Shown here piece by piece: positions 42,990 to 52,212 of a stretch of 64,000 nucleotides of DNA. The DNA lies in assembly GCA_049296695.1 (NCBI GenBank), contig JBAQSX010000112.1, positions 1-64,000 of the forward strand, in the 5' to 3' direction. A program made the translations under genes and the position numbers. The stretch's first letter is position 1. The number at the start of each line of letters is the position of its first letter. This DNA comes from UBA10906 sp049296695. GTDB lineage: Bacteria; Pseudomonadota; Gammaproteobacteria; Methylococcales; Methylomonadaceae. Below the pieces are notes generated by a model. The model did no database searches, was not told the DNA's origin, and saw only the letters and a list, made by a program, of their open reading frames with translations.

Positions 42990-43460
42990 ATGATAGACGT
43001 TTTTAAACAAATGAGTCAGGGGGTTTATATTATCGGGGTGCGTGATGGTTTTAAACGCAATGCCTTTACTGCCGCGTGGGTGATGCAAGTGTCTTTTGTG
43101 CCGCCGTTAATTGCCTTTAGTATTAATCCACGCCATTATTCTTATACACTTTTGCAAGAAAGCGGTATTTGTTCAATTAATATTTTAGGACGTGAACAAT
43201 TAAAAGTCGCCGAGCATTTTGGCAGTTCTGGGATTATCGATAAAATGGCGGGGTTTAATTGGCAACAAGATAAAACAGGCGCGCCTATTTTAAGTGATTG
43301 TTTGGCTTATTTGGATTGTACCGTTAATCATTATTCAGAAGCGGGTGACCACAAACTTGTTATTTGTAATGTAGTCGCCGCTAAAATTATTCATTCAGGG
43401 CATCCATTATTGTATAGTCAAACTGAGGATATGGATGGGAGTAGTGAGTTATATAAATAA
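42990..43460 (+). CDS. Flavin reductase-like FMN-binding protein
   Basis: This 156-residue split-barrel flavin reductase domain protein has KRNAFTAAWVMQVSF, PLIAFSINPRHYSYTLL and FSINPRHYSYTLLQESGICS-like FMN contacts, with C-terminal GDHKLVICNV. Family members reduce or carry flavin for monooxygenases, or act as flavoredoxins. The partner is not identifiable from the neighbours. A family A repeat follows 2 nt after the stop and probably forms its 3' end. Confidence 0.85.
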   Translation: MIDVFKQMSQGVYIIGVRDGFKRNAFTAAWVMQVSFVPPLIAFSINPRHYSYTLLQESGICSINILGREQLKVAEHFGSSGIIDKMAGFNWQQDKTGAPILSDCLAYLDCTVNHYSEAGDHKLVICNVVAAKIIHSGHPLLYSQTEDMDGSSELYK

Positions 43461-43461
43461 T

Positions 43462-43557
43462 TGTCTGAATCAGGATTTTCAAGATTAAAGGATTAGCAAG
43501 ATGGTGTTACTCAATAATCCTGTAAATCTTCTAATCCTGAAAATCCTGATTCAGACA
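43462..43557. repeat. Dispersed palindromic repeat, family A, copy 4
   Basis: TGTCTGAATCAGGATTTTC to GAAAATCCTGATTCAGACA, with interior GATTAGCAAG and CTTCTAATCCTG units. It lies between two convergent genes, directly after both stops. Confidence 0.87.
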
Positions 43558-43563
43558 GTATAT

Positions 43564-45777
43564 TTACTTTTTAATAACAGGTTTATCTTCGTAAATACCT
43601 GTTAATTTGCGTTTGAATTCTGTTGATATTTGTGTAGCATCTTGTCTGCTTTTTACTACTCTGGGGGTAATTAAGACTACTAATTCGCTTTTATCGCGTT
43701 TATCAGTGGTATTACCAAATAATGCGCCTAGCCAAGGCGTTTCTTGAAGAAAAGGAATACCTGCTTTACCATAGGTATTGCTTTCTTTAATTAAACCGCC
43801 TAATACTATGGTTTCACCATCTAATACCGCAACGGAGCTATTAATTTCTTTTTTGGAAATTGTCGCTGAGGTGGTAACACCATAAGCCGATTCTTTGGGT
43901 TCACTGACACTTTGTTTAACCTCCATAATCACCATGCCATTAGCATTGACTCTAGGCGTGACTTCTAATTTAACCCCTGTATCTCTATATTGAATAGTGC
44001 TACTTTGCGCCACACCACTATTACTAGCACTTACCGCCGTTGATAAAGTGCTGGCTAAGGTGGGGATTTGGTCACCCACTTCAATAGTGGCTTCTTGGTT
44101 ATTCAATACCATTAGTGAAGGTGACGAAATAATATTGACATTACCTTTATCAGCTTGTGCGCTGAGCAAGGCATTAATTGCCCCTGAGTTATACATCAAG
44201 CTCAAACCGCCTGTGGCAAATGCCTTCGCCGTCGCGCCTAATGCACCCAGTGTAGCTCCTTCGGCACTACTGCTAATACCGTTTTTATGCTGATGCAAAT
44301 ACCACGAAATACCGTATTTTAAATCGTCATTTAAATCAACAGAAACAATAGTTGCATCAATTAATACTTGCAAAGGCATAATATCTAATTGTTTAATGAC
44401 AGGTAATATTGTTTCATACTCACTAGGCGTTGCCACAATAATTAAGGCGTTATTACCTTTGTCGGCAATAATACGCGCTTCTTCAACATTACCCACTTTG
44501 GTGGTATTACCCGAACTACTACCGCCGCCTAAGCGACTTGCCGCCGAAGAGCGTCTTCTGCTGGATTTACTTTCCGCACTATTAGTCCCCGTCGCACTTT
44601 TATTAGTCAAACTCGCTGAGTTTTGACCAGGGGCGAGTTTTGCGGCTTTGTCTTGTTTAGGCGTACCGTTGAAAATTTCGTTTAAAGTTCCCGCTAAGTC
44701 TTCGGCATCGGAATGTTGCACTTTATAAACATTCACACCACTACCTGAGGCAGTATTGGTTTTATCTAAGCGGTCAATCCACGATTGAATATCATGCAAA
44801 TAACGGGCTTGATGGGTAATGGCAAGCACTGCATTCATGCGTTCAATGGGAATAAACCGAAAAAAATCACCGCCCGTACCAGAAGGCGCGGGTGCGCCAC
44901 CTTCACCGCCCCCAGCAGAGGGAGTTTTGCCTTCTTTGTGATTAAACACTTCTTCAAGTTCGGTAATAATGGTTTCTGGCTCAACGTGAGCAAGCGGAAA
45001 CACCCCAAACGAGCGACCTTTTAAAATATCAATATCAAAAGTGCTAATCATATCCAGCACCCGCGCCATTTCGTCAGGTGTGCCTGAGGCGATTAAAATA
45101 TTACGCGCCCCATCGATATGTAGAATGGTTTTTTCATGCACTAAGGGTTTTAAAATATCGGCAATATTTTGTACAGGTACGTTTTTAACGGGAATAATTT
45201 TGGTTTGATAACCCGCTTTTTGACTACCGCTGGTGACCACATCCGAACTAAATAAAGCATCGGCTGAGGGTTCAATATGATAAATATTGCCGTCTTTAAC
45301 CAAAGCGGCATTATTCATTTGCAACACCATTTCCAGTGTCGGTAATAATTCTTCTTTGCTTAAAGGTTTAGTGGTTTGCAAAGTGACTTTACCCACTACT
45401 TTAGGACTTAACACATAGTTTTGCCCCAAAATATCACCCAGCACCACTTTTGCCATTTCGCCTAAATCGGCTTCATCAAAATTGAGATTATAAGAACCCG
45501 TACTGGTCGAAAATTCTTTTTTATGACTATTCACTTCGCTGGGCATAAAGCGGTCAGTACCGACAACCAGTTCACTTTTTTCTTTTTTATCAGTATTTAA
45601 GGCTTTGTTTTGCAAGTCTTTAAAGACCACCTCGGTATCATCGCGTTTTGCTTCAGTATTAACAGGTGGCAGGGGTAATTTTATGGCTTGCTGAGGCCCT
45701 AAACGGGCGCAACTAGACAAAGTGATAGCAACAGCGACCACCGAAGAGGTCGTTAGGAGTTTATTAAAAATGCGCAT
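43564..45777 (-). CDS. gspD: Type II secretion secretin GspD
   Basis: This protein has about 737 residues from the Met at 45777, which gives a lipoprotein-type signal with LSSC (residues about 21-24). An upstream in-frame Met at 45861 would precede it with an unlikely stretch. N-domains lie at about 90-430 (YNLNFDEADLGEMAKVVLGD and DILKPLVHEKT regions). They carry a Ser/Gly/Arg-rich insertion (KSSRRRSSAASRLGGGS). The secretin core ends with VPRVNANG-like and GIPFLQETPWLGALFG and LVVLITPRVV. It forms the outer-membrane pore of the system. It overlaps gspC by 14 nt. Confidence 0.94.
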   Translation of the reverse strand: MRIFNKLLTTSSVVAVAITLSSCARLGPQQAIKLPLPPVNTEAKRDDTEVVFKDLQNKALNTDKKEKSELVVGTDRFMPSEVNSHKKEFSTSTGSYNLNFDEADLGEMAKVVLGDILGQNYVLSPKVVGKVTLQTTKPLSKEELLPTLEMVLQMNNAALVKDGNIYHIEPSADALFSSDVVTSGSQKAGYQTKIIPVKNVPVQNIADILKPLVHEKTILHIDGARNILIASGTPDEMARVLDMISTFDIDILKGRSFGVFPLAHVEPETIITELEEVFNHKEGKTPSAGGGEGGAPAPSGTGGDFFRFIPIERMNAVLAITHQARYLHDIQSWIDRLDKTNTASGSGVNVYKVQHSDAEDLAGTLNEIFNGTPKQDKAAKLAPGQNSASLTNKSATGTNSAESKSSRRRSSAASRLGGGSSSGNTTKVGNVEEARIIADKGNNALIIVATPSEYETILPVIKQLDIMPLQVLIDATIVSVDLNDDLKYGISWYLHQHKNGISSSAEGATLGALGATAKAFATGGLSLMYNSGAINALLSAQADKGNVNIISSPSLMVLNNQEATIEVGDQIPTLASTLSTAVSASNSGVAQSSTIQYRDTGVKLEVTPRVNANGMVIMEVKQSVSEPKESAYGVTTSATISKKEINSSVAVLDGETIVLGGLIKESNTYGKAGIPFLQETPWLGALFGNTTDKRDKSELVVLITPRVVKSRQDATQISTEFKRKLTGIYEDKPVIKK

Positions 45778-46495
45778 TACTGTTCTCAAAATCGCCTTGA
45801 GGGGCTTGTGTAGTTGGATCGGTTTCAGGTTCGGGCATGGGTTGGTCTTCGGGTATTGCATCAGGGGCTAGGCTACCGTCAGGCATAGGCGTTCCTTCAG
45901 GGGCGGGCGCGCCCTCAGGGCCTGCCTCAGCGGGATTGGCTGGGGGTAATTCTTTAGGTTTGGGTTTTCTTAAAAGTAATTCTTTTTCGTTGGCTGATTG
46001 TTTTAAAATCACTCTATCGAGTTTGATGTCGCTGACTTGCCAACCGTCCAAGGTTTTTAAATTTCCTTTATCATCCAATTCGCCCACGCTGAGTTTGCGG
46101 AAATTGTCTTTAGCTTTGGGTAATTTTACTTTAGCGTGACTAAATAAGGCGAATAGACGTTTATCTTTGGTATAAACCCCACTGAGTTGCCAATCAAAGT
46201 TAGCAGGCATTCCCCCCGTAACCGTTTGCATGGGCGAAGTGCTAGACGCAGGCTCATCCACAGGTCTTCTACCTGTAATAAACAAAGGACGCTCTACTAA
46301 ATCGGTATAACTCTCTTCGGGCTGCTCGGTTAAATTAATACTGGGCATTTCATCGGCTGGCGCGGTTTGCGCTTTAATAGCACTGCTTTCTAATAATTGT
46401 TGCTCTGATAAATGTGCAAACGCCCATTCACCGACAATAATCAGCAATAAGGCAATACAAATAATACTGGCAAGTTTTATAAAATGATTATTCAC
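45764..46495 (-). CDS. Type II secretion inner-membrane protein GspC/N-like
   Basis: This 243-residue protein has one N-terminal membrane span (about 10-30) and then a homology-region-like beta domain: LVERPLFITGRRP, FDWQLSGVYTKDKRLFALF and LDGWQVSDIKLDRVILKQ. The C-terminus is a long Pro/Glu/Ala-rich tail with no PDZ domain. In this operon type it acts as the periplasmic connector to the secretin, whose gene follows directly. Annotations of this protein vary between GspC and the type II N protein. Confidence 0.8.
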   Translation of the reverse strand: MNNHFIKLASIICIALLLIIVGEWAFAHLSEQQLLESSAIKAQTAPADEMPSINLTEQPEESYTDLVERPLFITGRRPVDEPASSTSPMQTVTGGMPANFDWQLSGVYTKDKRLFALFSHAKVKLPKAKDNFRKLSVGELDDKGNLKTLDGWQVSDIKLDRVILKQSANEKELLLRKPKPKELPPANPAEAGPEGAPAPEGTPMPDGSLAPDAIPEDQPMPEPETDPTTQAPQGDFENSNAHF

Positions 46496-46539
46496 AAAAA
46501 TTAAAATGCGTCATTATAAATTGTTAATATGAAAGCGAT

Positions 46540-47160
46540 TTAAATACTAATTTTATCGCCCAGTATTTTAGGTTTTGAATGCAGTATATACACATCAAGC
46601 ACGGCTTTGGCTTTTGAAAAAAGCTCACGGAGTTTAGTTTTAAAACTATGATAAGCATCGACCTCATCTGCATTAAAACCGATTAAATCAATAGCGTTCT
46701 GCTTAGCAATAAAAATAGCGCGTTCATTATGAAATTTTTGTGAAATCACAATACCGCTGTTTTGTCCAAAAATTTCTTTAAAACGAATCACCGAATCCAT
46801 AGTGCGTCTACCCGCATAATCACAAATTATATCGGATAATAAAACACCTTTTTCAAGGAGCGCGTTTTTCATATCATGGGGTTCATTATAACTGCTAATA
46901 GCATTATCCCCTGAAACAATCAGCTTTTGACATTTGTTAGCCTGATAAAGGGTAACAGCGGCTTCAATTCTCTTTTTAAAAAATAAATTAACGCGTCCAT
47001 CGGCTAAGGTTTTTGACGCGCCTAAAACTAAACACGCATAAGCTTTAGGTATAGTATTACTATCTGAATAAGTATATTTATCAAATTGTGCCAGCCACAG
47101 ATTACTTATGGTAATAAATGCTATTAAGGTAATTGATAAGAAATAAAACAATTTTTTCAT
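46540..47160 (-). CDS. SanA/YdcF-family (DUF218) envelope protein
   Basis: This 206-residue protein has an N-terminal membrane anchor (about 3-22) and a DUF218 domain: AYACLVLGASKTLADGRVN, LIVSGDNAISSYNEP, ICDYAGRRTMDSV and IVISQKFHNERAIFIAKQN. SanA-like proteins affect envelope permeability and vancomycin sensitivity. It is not a secretion component but lies inside the gsp gene order between gspM and gspC, with a repeat on its upstream side. It has probably been inserted here. Confidence 0.85.
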   Translation of the reverse strand: MKKLFYFLSITLIAFITISNLWLAQFDKYTYSDSNTIPKAYACLVLGASKTLADGRVNLFFKKRIEAAVTLYQANKCQKLIVSGDNAISSYNEPHDMKNALLEKGVLLSDIICDYAGRRTMDSVIRFKEIFGQNSGIVISQKFHNERAIFIAKQNAIDLIGFNADEVDAYHSFKTKLRELFSKAKAVLDVYILHSKPKILGDKISI

Positions 47161-47181
47161 TATATATTTTTAATCATTCCT

Positions 47182-47291
47182 TGTTCCCACGCGCCGCGTG
47201 GGAATACCGTTTTACCGCGCCTGCGGTTTATAACTTAAAAAATGACGCGGCGCGTCTATACTGCATTCCCACGCCAGCGCGTGGGAACGAG
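47182..47291. repeat. Palindromic repeat family D, copy 1
   Basis: TGTTCCCACGCGCCGCGTGG at the left and CAGCGCGTGGGAACGAGA at the right, with two GC-rich inner hairpins (CCGCGCCTGCGG; GACGCGGCGCGTC). It is much more GC-rich than the surrounding DNA. A close copy is at 56878-56978. Confidence 0.88.
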
Positions 47292-47302
47292 AGTATTAAT
47301 AC

Positions 47303-47896
47303 TTAAGGCTCAGTTTTTTTACGCATAAAACTGACCGCTTGAAAATTAATATTTAATTGATTACTGGGTTCAACTTTACGCGTAGTTGGATTAATTCTGC
47401 CACGCATGGGACGAATATCAATTTGATTAATAATAATAAACGGCGTATTGGTTTCAATTTTATATAATACCGCTCTGAGCATTTCACTATTACCCGTCAT
47501 TCTCACGCTAATCGTAATTCGGCTAAATTTACCACTATTATTAATTGGCAACGCTTGGGTACTACTTAAAACCCCACCCGCCTCGACAATAGCTTGTTTA
47601 ATAAAAGCCTGCATTTCCGCTGAGGCTAAAGAATCGGTTTCTTGAGTATTAAAATAATTCTGCTCAGCATGTTGCTCTTTAATTTGTTCCATGCTCTCCA
47701 ATACCGCATCTTTTTTAGCTAAGATACGCTCATATTGTTGCAATCTAAATAATAAAGAACCTTTTTCTTCGTGCAGTTCTAAACCTTTATTAATAATAGG
47801 CATCACAATTAATAAACCCATTACTAATAATAAAAAAACTAATAAGGCAACCGCTGACCAACGCTGAATTTGTTTATCATTAAAATTCACTGACAT
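47303..47896 (-). CDS. gspM: Type II secretion protein GspM
   Basis: This protein has about 197 residues from the Met at 47896. One membrane span (about 15-37) is followed by a coiled segment (LRLQQYERILAKKDAVLESM-like) and a ferredoxin-like C-terminal fold (PFIIINQIDIRPM). The pattern is of the GspM/PilO type. It anchors and stabilises GspL in the inner membrane. It overlaps the gspL end by 17 nt. Confidence 0.82.
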   Translation of the reverse strand: MSVNFNDKQIQRWSAVALLVFLLLVMGLLIVMPIINKGLELHEEKGSLLFRLQQYERILAKKDAVLESMEQIKEQHAEQNYFNTQETDSLASAEMQAFIKQAIVEAGGVLSSTQALPINNSGKFSRITISVRMTGNSEMLRAVLYKIETNTPFIIINQIDIRPMRGRINPTTRKVEPSNQLNINFQAVSFMRKKTEP

Positions 47897-49007
47897 CCCC
47901 ATTTTCATCCATTTTTTTCGCGCCTTGACTGTCTACGGTAATTTGAAAACGCTCCAATTTACTAACCGTATCTTGGGTGACAGGTGAAACAAAACGGGTA
48001 TTAGAAAATAAATCCGAATCTTCTAAGGCTTTAATTAAATTAGAAGCCACAGGCGATTCGCCTTGTATTTGCAAATGCCCTTCTGAGTATTGCAAATACG
48101 CTAAGGAAGTATCGTCTTTAATTAAAAGGCTTAATTCATTTAATAATTTAATCACAGGCGGCGCGGCGGTTTTTTCAGCAATTAATTGACGGCTTTCGTC
48201 CATCATATCATCAATTTCTTGTTGCTGAGCTTTAATGCTTTTGGCTTCTTTTTCAATACTTTTAATTTTGGTATCTAATAACTGCACAGTTTGATATTCA
48301 AACCACACAGGCATGATTAATGTCCCTAAAGATAATAACAGCATCGCGCTAATTAAACCGCCCACTAATAAACGCGGGGTTTTATCGGTTTTTTCTCTTA
48401 AGCGTTCGGGTAATAAATTATAAGGATTATCGCCGTAAGCTATATCATTATGTGTGCCTTCCACATCAACAAATTGCGCGATAATACCCAAAGCTTTTAA
48501 ATCATCATAAACAGTATCAATGACTTCACGCGTGGTTAATATCAATAATACTTTTAATAATCCTGCTTCCGTATCACTGGCTAATAACTGCACCGCAAAA
48601 TAAACCTGCTCGGCTTTAAAAGGCGTATATTTATCTAATTCATAAGCCACCACTTGCGCTAAATTCTCTTTTGCCGCTAGCGGTAAAGCCAGTTGTTTGG
48701 TCACCGCTTGACTGGCATTTAAACGTAAAACAATTTTCGCTTTTGCTAAACGCGGGTCTTTATCGCAATAGTTTTTAAATAAATTATTATTACTGTCACT
48801 ACGCTCTAAGGTGGCAATTAATTCACTCTGTTCATTATGTTGATAATGAATTAAAAACTGTCGTTTGTGCGGACTAATAATCATCAGCCCGACTTCATTA
48901 GTAATAAGCTGTTTTATTTTTTCGGGAATAAAAAAACTCAGTTCACGCCACCACCAGCGTAAAAACTTTTTATAATCCAGCTCAATTGTTGAGTTCAGGT
49001 TCGCCAT
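47880..49007 (-). CDS. gspL: Type II secretion protein GspL (PilN/PilM-like)
   Basis: This 375-residue protein has a cytoplasmic actin-like part at about 1-210 (FLIHYQHNEQSELIATLERS, LALPLAAKENLAQVVAYELD). One membrane span follows (about 215-235, LLVGGLISAMLLLSLGTLI), then a coiled coil and a small periplasmic PilN-like domain. GspL recruits the ATPase GspE to the inner-membrane platform. Its start lies within the last 26 nt of gspK. No gspE or gspF is in the window. Confidence 0.85.
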   Translation of the reverse strand: MANLNSTIELDYKKFLRWWWRELSFFIPEKIKQLITNEVGLMIISPHKRQFLIHYQHNEQSELIATLERSDSNNNLFKNYCDKDPRLAKAKIVLRLNASQAVTKQLALPLAAKENLAQVVAYELDKYTPFKAEQVYFAVQLLASDTEAGLLKVLLILTTREVIDTVYDDLKALGIIAQFVDVEGTHNDIAYGDNPYNLLPERLREKTDKTPRLLVGGLISAMLLLSLGTLIMPVWFEYQTVQLLDTKIKSIEKEAKSIKAQQQEIDDMMDESRQLIAEKTAAPPVIKLLNELSLLIKDDTSLAYLQYSEGHLQIQGESPVASNLIKALEDSDLFSNTRFVSPVTQDTVSKLERFQITVDSQGAKKMDENGDVSEF

Positions 49008-50067
49008 AATCGTTGATTACTAAATCATCCATCGTATCGTCAAATAAAGACTTTTCAAGGTCGGTGTCACGTTGCCATGCTATCACAGCAAAGGGACTAT
49101 TGGTTGTACCGTCCGCGCTTTTTACTAAGGCTTTTATGACCGCGCTAGAGCCATCCACTAACACTGCCTCAGCGATAATTGTCACCGCGCCCACGGAAAC
49201 GGGTTCGGCAAGCCCTGTATTTTCGCCGTTTTCATCGTTACTGTTAGCGGTTTTGTCTTGGGTTTCGTCAGCGTTTTCTTGGCTAGTTGCCGCCTTTTGT
49301 TTATCGCTTTCGCTGGGCATTATGATTTGCCCATTAGTCGGAAACGGCGGCGCGGGTAGCCCTTGCACGGCAGTATCACGGCGCAGTTTTAAATACTGCT
49401 CTATTAATTCAGCATCTAAATTGGGCATTACATTTAATAATTCACGCGAGGCGAATTGTAAATTAGCTTTGGCTTGTCCTGAATAAAGGGTAATTAAAGG
49501 TTCTAACCAATTAATTAAATCTTCATTCATGCCTAGAATTAATTGTAATTCTTCTATACTTTGCAGTGGTTTATTACGCGGACTGTAATTTAAACCTGCT
49601 TCCATATATTGTTTTTTTTCCGCGCCATTTAAATGAATTAAATCATCACTATCACGCCAATCTAAAATAGCGGCAACGGGGTCAATATCGTGTTTGCTAA
49701 TTTTAAGGGATTCATTATCAGTCGGTGCTTGAGAGAATAAAGCTTTTAATAATTTTTCATCGGCTTTATTAATATCAATTTTGCCTGATTCAGAAAATAA
49801 ACGCACCCGCACTTGGGTATCTGTACCTGTTATTTGATAAATACTGCCATCCGTGCGCCATGTTTTGGTTTTATCGGGTAGTAATAACATCATTTCAGCC
49901 AGTGCAATACCCGATTGTGCTACGGCTAGGGCTTGGGCGTTGTTTTTAATGCCGCTGGTAATAGAGGCTTCACGGCGCATACTTAAAGCAAAACTACCCG
50001 CCATGATAGTGAGTAGGCTCAATACCCATAAAACTAATACTAAGGCTAATCCTTTTTGAGAAGTCAT
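48982..50067 (-). CDS. gspK: Type II secretion minor pseudopilin GspK
   Basis: This 361-residue protein starts with the short leader MTSQKG followed by the hydrophobic helix LALVLVLWVLSLLTIMAG, the GspK-type N-terminus. The remaining body has the DINKADEKLLKAL helix-hairpin-helix-like element found in GspK and a long acidic, Gln/Asn/Glu-rich insertion (about 235-280). GspK caps the pseudopilus tip with GspI and GspJ. Unusually, its upstream neighbour is a restriction enzyme gene, not gspJ. Confidence 0.9.
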   Translation of the reverse strand: MTSQKGLALVLVLWVLSLLTIMAGSFALSMRREASITSGIKNNAQALAVAQSGIALAEMMLLLPDKTKTWRTDGSIYQITGTDTQVRVRLFSESGKIDINKADEKLLKALFSQAPTDNESLKISKHDIDPVAAILDWRDSDDLIHLNGAEKKQYMEAGLNYSPRNKPLQSIEELQLILGMNEDLINWLEPLITLYSGQAKANLQFASRELLNVMPNLDAELIEQYLKLRRDTAVQGLPAPPFPTNGQIIMPSESDKQKAATSQENADETQDKTANSNDENGENTGLAEPVSVGAVTIIAEAVLVDGSSAVIKALVKSADGTTNSPFAVIAWQRDTDLEKSLFDDTMDDLVINDYGEPELNN

Positions 50068-50071
50068 GCTA

Positions 50072-51016
50072 TTAAAAACGCAATTGCAGATTTAATTTAA
50101 AATACAATTTATTATTTTTTTCTAAATACAATTGTCCAAAACGGTGACGCGTCGTTGATGGCGTATCGAGTTTTATGGCGTTATATAAATAAGCTCTTAA
50201 GGTTTTTAAATCAATAATATGAAACGCCACGCAATCGCCTGTATTTTTTAACACAATACTACCATTCGCCTCATAGTGTCCGTTCCATTTACTCCCCGCA
50301 AAAAAGCCTAATAAGACATCGACTAATAGTTTTTCAATTTTATTTTGCAATAACAATTTATCACCATAATTAATTTTTTGGTTTAATTTGCCTTGGTTGT
50401 GAATAAAATCAACGATTTTGCTAATCGAACTAATTCGATTTTTATAAAAAGCTAGTAATACATCGGCTATGATTTCTGGCATTAAGGAATCGACCATTTT
50501 TAAATTATGAGTCATAGTATCTTTTTCCGCGCCAATATAAACAAATTGTCCGCCGTAATTTTCAATCGCTTCTAATCTATCTTTGAGTTTAGTTGCGGTA
50601 TTAATAGCGTTAATTTCATCAATTTTTGCGCTGTCTAAATTATCAATTTGAAAAATGAAATTAGTATTACCTGAGGCGTTTAATAAAATTTTTGATTGGG
50701 TTAGATTAATAATTCTAAAAGTGTCAAATAATTTATATCTTTCAAAATTATCTGCATTTCTTATAGCTAGTATTTTTTTGATGTCTTCGGTTTTAACAAA
50801 AAGCTCTTCTTGTGTTAAATTATCAACTACTTTACTTTCTACATTATTTATAATGAAAAAAGATATATCTAAATTGCTTATAGTAATACTATGCGAAGAA
50901 AATATAGCTATATCTATCTGATTTCCCTTTAGGTTATTCAAAAATAAAATTTTTTTATTTATTAATTCAACAAATATAGATAAGTTACTAATTGTTATTT
51001 TATTTTCGCTGACCAC
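50072..51016 (-). CDS. HpaII-family restriction endonuclease (probably N-terminally short)
   Basis: This 314-residue protein has a C-terminal half with the HpaII signature: SKWNGHYEANGSIVLKNTGD, VAFHIIDLKTLRAYLYN, DTPSTTRHRFGQLY and final FKLNLQLRF. HpaII cuts CCGG; the recognition site here is inferred from family only. The N-terminus lacks the usual GEWSE-type opening and is some 40 residues shorter than the prototype as I recall it, so it may be truncated. It lies 6 nt after an HNH gene and 4 nt before gspK, in an inserted block. Confidence 0.75.
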   Translation of the reverse strand: MVSENKITISNLSIFVELINKKILFLNNLKGNQIDIAIFSSHSITISNLDISFFIINNVESKVVDNLTQEELFVKTEDIKKILAIRNADNFERYKLFDTFRIINLTQSKILLNASGNTNFIFQIDNLDSAKIDEINAINTATKLKDRLEAIENYGGQFVYIGAEKDTMTHNLKMVDSLMPEIIADVLLAFYKNRISSISKIVDFIHNQGKLNQKINYGDKLLLQNKIEKLLVDVLLGFFAGSKWNGHYEANGSIVLKNTGDCVAFHIIDLKTLRAYLYNAIKLDTPSTTRHRFGQLYLEKNNKLYFKLNLQLRF

Positions 51017-51022
51017 TAAAAG

Positions 51023-51787
51023 CTACCTTTTAAAAACATTATTATAATGATATTCTAAAAACTCCTTTGTAGGAGGAAATTTATCTGGCAGAACAATAGA
51101 TTTATGTTCGTATTTAAAAAAGAAATCTTCTACCGCATTGTCTTTTTTAAATTCATTAAAGTAAGGTGATAGTTTTATTTTATAGTCTGGCGTTACTGTA
51201 ATAAAACCTCTATCAAATGCTTTGTCATGAATCGAATTTAAGCATAAACCATTATGAGGATTTAATCTGTTTTTTGCATCTTTAGCCCAAGGTACAATGT
51301 GACTAGCCACTAAAAAATCTAAGATTGAAAGTCCTGTTATACAGCATTTAAAGTTATAAGATGAAAGTATAGTAGAGCGAAAGAAATTTTGATTAACTCT
51401 TTGTTTTACAAAAACCTCTCTTTCTTTGCCTTCTGGAATATAAAGTGTATCAATGCCTGATACTTGTTCAATAGATTGATTAGTAAATTGTGCAATTAAT
51501 AACTCACTTTCATAAGCAAGACTATCCCAATCATTATTAAACTCATCCCAAATTAATTTATCTAATTTGCTTGCATTAGCCAAGCCTACGATACCTCTTT
51601 TTTTTAATTCTTCATCAAAACTGCCAAAGTTGCCTATTTTCATTTTAACTGAATTAGGTGTTCTTCCTATAACTTTTGCAATGCGAATAATATCTGGGTG
51701 ATTAGAATTAACTTTGTTAAATGGAATTTTACAATACAAATTTAACGCAACTATGGTTTGTTCTCTTGTCCAGTTTTCTTTTGGCAT
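51023..51787 (-). CDS. HNH endonuclease
   Basis: This 254-residue protein has an N-terminal helical region with a SANT/homeodomain-like start (ENWTREQTIVALNLYCKIPF) and NSVKMKIGNFGSFD. A C-terminal HNH domain follows: FKCCITGLSILDFLVASHIVP, then NRLNPHNGLCLNSIHDKAFD. The His-Asn-His residues are all present. Similar HNH proteins occur with restriction-modification genes. It lies 6 nt after a truncated cytosine methyltransferase and 6 nt before the HpaII-like gene, so the three form one unit. Confidence 0.85.
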   Translation of the reverse strand: MPKENWTREQTIVALNLYCKIPFNKVNSNHPDIIRIAKVIGRTPNSVKMKIGNFGSFDEELKKRGIVGLANASKLDKLIWDEFNNDWDSLAYESELLIAQFTNQSIEQVSGIDTLYIPEGKEREVFVKQRVNQNFFRSTILSSYNFKCCITGLSILDFLVASHIVPWAKDAKNRLNPHNGLCLNSIHDKAFDRGFITVTPDYKIKLSPYFNEFKKDNAVEDFFFKYEHKSIVLPDKFPPTKEFLEYHYNNVFKR

Positions 51788-51793
51788 ACTGTT

Positions 51794-52174
51794 TTATAAA
51801 ACTTTAGGTCTTTTGTCTTCAATAATATCGGCAATATTAAAAAATAAATTACCGCGCTCAGAATTATGATTATCAGCAAAACCACGTTTATAACCTGCTT
51901 GGCTAAACGGTTGACACGGAAAACCCGCACACAATACATCAAAATCGGGAATATCGTGGGGCATGATATTACGAATATCATCATTAAATAACTGATTAGC
52001 AAATAACTCTGGCGATATTGCTTGATAATTATAGTGATAAGTTTTTCTTGCTTCACTATCTATTTCTGAGGCAAATACGCACCTGCCACCTAATCGGTGC
52101 ATGGCTAAATGAAAGCCGCCTATACCTGCAAATAAATCGATAAATTTGAATTGAGTATTATTTGATTGAGTCAT
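51794..52174 (-). pseudogene. Truncated cytosine-C5 DNA methyltransferase (N-terminal part only)
   Basis: This 126-residue product has motif I (FIDLFAGIGGFHLA), motif II (FASEIDSEA) and the catalytic PC motif IV (GFPCQPFSQAGYKRG). The frame then stops after RPKVL, exactly where motif VI (FLENV) should begin. Motifs VI-X and the target-recognition domain are missing, so it should not methylate DNA. It resembles the start of M.HpaII-type enzymes, the expected partner of the nearby HpaII-like nuclease. The HNH gene starts 6 nt after the stop, which suggests replacement of the 3' part by recombination. Confidence 0.85.
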
Positions 52175-52212
52175 TATTGTTTGTTATTTTTTATTTAGAA
52201 GATATTATTTCT

